7,364 bases of DNA from the NCBI GenBank assembly GCA_012838685.1, contig DUOU01000010.1:1-7364 (forward strand), written 5' to 3'. Of the stretch, positions 5,842 to 7,364 are shown one piece after another. How positions within the stretch are numbered: position 1 is the stretch's first letter; every line of letters starts with the position of its first letter. The DNA comes from Bacteroidota bacterium. Its GTDB lineage: Bacteria > Bacteroidota > Bacteroidia > Bacteroidales > VadinHA17. The translations under genes were made by a program, and so were the position numbers. Under the pieces are notes generated by a model. It worked only from the letters and a program-made list of their open reading frames with translations, was not told the DNA's origin and did no database searches.

Positions 5842-7176
5842 TCCGGCTATATTTTTATCCGGTGAAGAACTATCAATATTTTCCTCTCTATTTTTTGCCG
5901 TGTTCTGTTCCTTAACAGCATCTATCAACTCCTCTCCCGACAACCTGAATTTCTCGGCTTTTCGCGGGGTTGTCAGATATACTATATCTCCTTCTTTAAG
6001 TCCCTGCTCAATAATAATATTTTCAGCGTTGGATGATCCAAGCAGCACGACCTGTTTTTTGCCACTCTTGGTGTAAACAACCGTAACTGAGTCCGCTCCG
6101 GTATGTACAGCCGCATTTGGAATATAAACAACGTCTTCAAAACTGGCTATCTTTACCGTGTTAGTGGTGGTCATATCAGGCCTCAACTGGGAATCTACCT
6201 TATCAAGCTTGATCAAAACCTCAAAAACCTTGGAGTCGGTGTTGGCCAGCTTCTCCCCTACCTTGGCCACTTTCGAAATCTTTCCGGTATAAAGCTTGGA
6301 GGGAAACGCATCGACCTTTAGCTGGACATCCATACCGGTCGACAATTTATTTATATCTATCTCACTGACATATACCTTTGAAAGCATGGACGACAAATCA
6401 GGCAACGTAGCCACAACATTCTGCATCATATTGACGGAAGATCCCGTCTTGATCTTAGAACCCCTGAAATCCTTGGCATAAACAACCATACCATCAGCCG
6501 GAGCTGTAATATAAAATAGATCCAATGCTTTCTGATAATCAGCGATCCTCTGGCGCATACGGGAAATATTGGTATTGCTGTTGGCTATCCTCGCCAAAAT
6601 CTGCTCAGTGGACAATTGGTAACTGTTCAACAATTGCTGCAAAGAGTTCTCCTCTCTCTGAAGATTCAGTTCAGCGGTGCGAATGGTTCCGGCCGACTCA
6701 TATTGTGAATTCGTAAGCGTAGCGCGGGAATTCTCGATGGTGTGCCGCTGGTTGACAATATTATCCCTCAGTCCACTCAGCCTTACCGCCGAATCAAGAA
6801 GCAAATTCTCATGCGTCAACAACAGACTCTCAAGATTTTCCTGATATGAGGTCAAGGTATTCTGGAATTCGGTCCTGTCAAACATAGCCACATAATCCCC
6901 CTTCCTGACAACAGTTCCCTCGGTCACCATATCGGATATGGTAAGCGACTGGGCCCTGATATTCCTGTTGCTCGCGATATCAGGGCCTTTTATCTCTACG
7001 CAATTTTCAGCCTCCAGTGTACCGGCGACCTCAATGGTAATATCAAATTTTCCGTATCGCGCCTCAGCGTATTCAACCTCATCGGCCGTTTTGTCGGGTC
7101 CTCCCGTGAGTATCACCAAAAGTCCAAACAAAACAACTATGCCTACCGTCAAATTTCTTTTCTGTTTTCTATCCAT
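5836..7176 (-). CDS. Periplasmic adaptor (membrane fusion) protein, HlyD/MacA-like
   Basis: An adaptor subunit for a tripartite efflux or secretion pump, linking an inner-membrane transporter to an outer-membrane channel; 446 residues. One membrane anchor lies at about 9-25 with a short basic cytoplasmic N-terminus and no lipobox. The first lipoyl/barrel-sandwich half is at about 44-100 (VRKGDYVAMFD). A long coiled-coil hairpin (103-218) follows, then the second lipoyl half (ITAPADGMVVYAKDF, 223-237). A beta-barrel domain (265-345) ends in LRPDMTTTNTVKI, and the membrane-proximal domain (346-405) contains VYIPNAAV. The last 40 residues are a hydrophilic tail. The architecture and membrane anchor recall MacA-type adaptors for ABC exporters more than lipoprotein RND adaptors. 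No permease, ATPase or TolC gene is adjacent: a tRNA follows and 188 bp without a recognisable gene precede. The substrate cannot be predicted. Confidence 0.9.
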   Translation of the reverse strand: MDRKQKRNLTVGIVVLFGLLVILTGGPDKTADEVEYAEARYGKFDITIEVAGTLEAENCVEIKGPDIASNRNIRAQSLTISDMVTEGTVVRKGDYVAMFDRTEFQNTLTSYQENLESLLLTHENLLLDSAVRLSGLRDNIVNQRHTIENSRATLTNSQYESAGTIRTAELNLQREENSLQQLLNSYQLSTEQILARIANSNTNISRMRQRIADYQKALDLFYITAPADGMVVYAKDFRGSKIKTGSSVNMMQNVVATLPDLSSMLSKVYVSEIDINKLSTGMDVQLKVDAFPSKLYTGKISKVAKVGEKLANTDSKVFEVLIKLDKVDSQLRPDMTTTNTVKIASFEDVVYIPNAAVHTGADSVTVVYTKSGKKQVVLLGSSNAENIIIEQGLKEGDIVYLTTPRKAEKFRLSGEELIDAVKEQNTAKNREENIDSSSPDKNIAGL

Positions 7177-7201
7177 GATATTATTATCACTTAATTGTTC
7201 A

Positions 7202-7209
7202 CAAAATTA
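7202..7209 (-). promoter_or_regulatory. Weak -7-like box before the adaptor gene
   Basis: The minus strand reads TAATTTTG, fitting TAnnTTTG, 25 bases before the adaptor ATG. No TTG is found 19-21 bases upstream. It would give a leader of about 20 bases. The surrounding sequence is very AT-rich, so the match is only suggestive. The rest of 7177-7364 shows no other signal I can interpret. Confidence 0.3.
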
Positions 7210-7364
7210 TATAAAATTGGAAACACCTGACTTGTCGATTATCCGCGTTTAACTATTATTAACGAAATTCCCAAAAGCTCCAAACCGTTTACCTACAATG
7301 ACAATCCTCAACGGTCAATTATTCCTTTTGATATGCCATTTTTTCAATCTTGGGGTATGAACCG

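Noticed and set aside
7319..7364. Possible 3' end of an upstream minus-strand gene, reading ...YPKIEKMAYQKE then stop
   Set aside because: Only 15 codons are inside the window and the other two minus frames also end in stops nearby; too short to distinguish from chance. Sequence to the right would settle it.

Overview
The window looks like chromosomal DNA from a member of the Bacteroidota, most likely near the order Bacteroidales. The evidence is threefold. Promoter-like pairs TTG-N20-TAnnTTTG, the Bacteroidota sigma-ABfr type, occur in front of the tRNA and the glucosaminidase gene. Start codons lack Shine-Dalgarno sequences. The protein families also fit: a two-component pair resembling RprX/RprY, lipoprotein hydrolases and a MacA/HlyD-type adaptor. 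The genus cannot be named from this sequence.

Layout, all on the minus strand unless stated. Positions 1-684 hold the N-terminal part of a lipoprotein peptidoglycan hydrolase (glucosaminidase, GH73-like) that runs off the left edge. Positions 748-1443 and 1482-3137 encode an OmpR-family response regulator and its membrane histidine kinase, transcribed kinase first. A good stem-loop at 3272-3302 ends the next unit, a secreted type-B carboxylesterase lipoprotein at 3332-4849. A 409-bp AT-rich intergenic region follows. It carries promoter-like boxes facing both ways and a perfect 16-bp palindrome at 5129-5144. The only plus-strand gene, at 5259-5591, is a small glycine/arginine-rich protein with a C-terminal coiled coil that I assign to the DUF5320 type (MPGGD...TGPMG N-terminus). 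It converges on a tRNA-Pro(UGG) gene at 5695-5769, with two small hairpins and a run of eight G between them. The tRNA promoter starts inside the last codon of a periplasmic adaptor gene (5836-7176). The remaining 188 bp to the right edge contain no gene I can support.

How they work together: the kinase and regulator form a complete envelope-type signalling pair, and the cell-wall hydrolase just downstream is a plausible co-transcribed or target gene, although a candidate promoter separates it. The esterase is an independent unit with its own terminator. The adaptor would normally work with an inner-membrane ABC or RND pump and a TolC-like channel. No such partner lies next to it here, so it appears monocistronic.

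Most of this is ordinary core-type content and I see no convincing new multigene system. The best leads are the palindromic operator in front of the DUF5320-type gene, the orphan adaptor, and the disagreement between candidate promoters and start codons at two genes.
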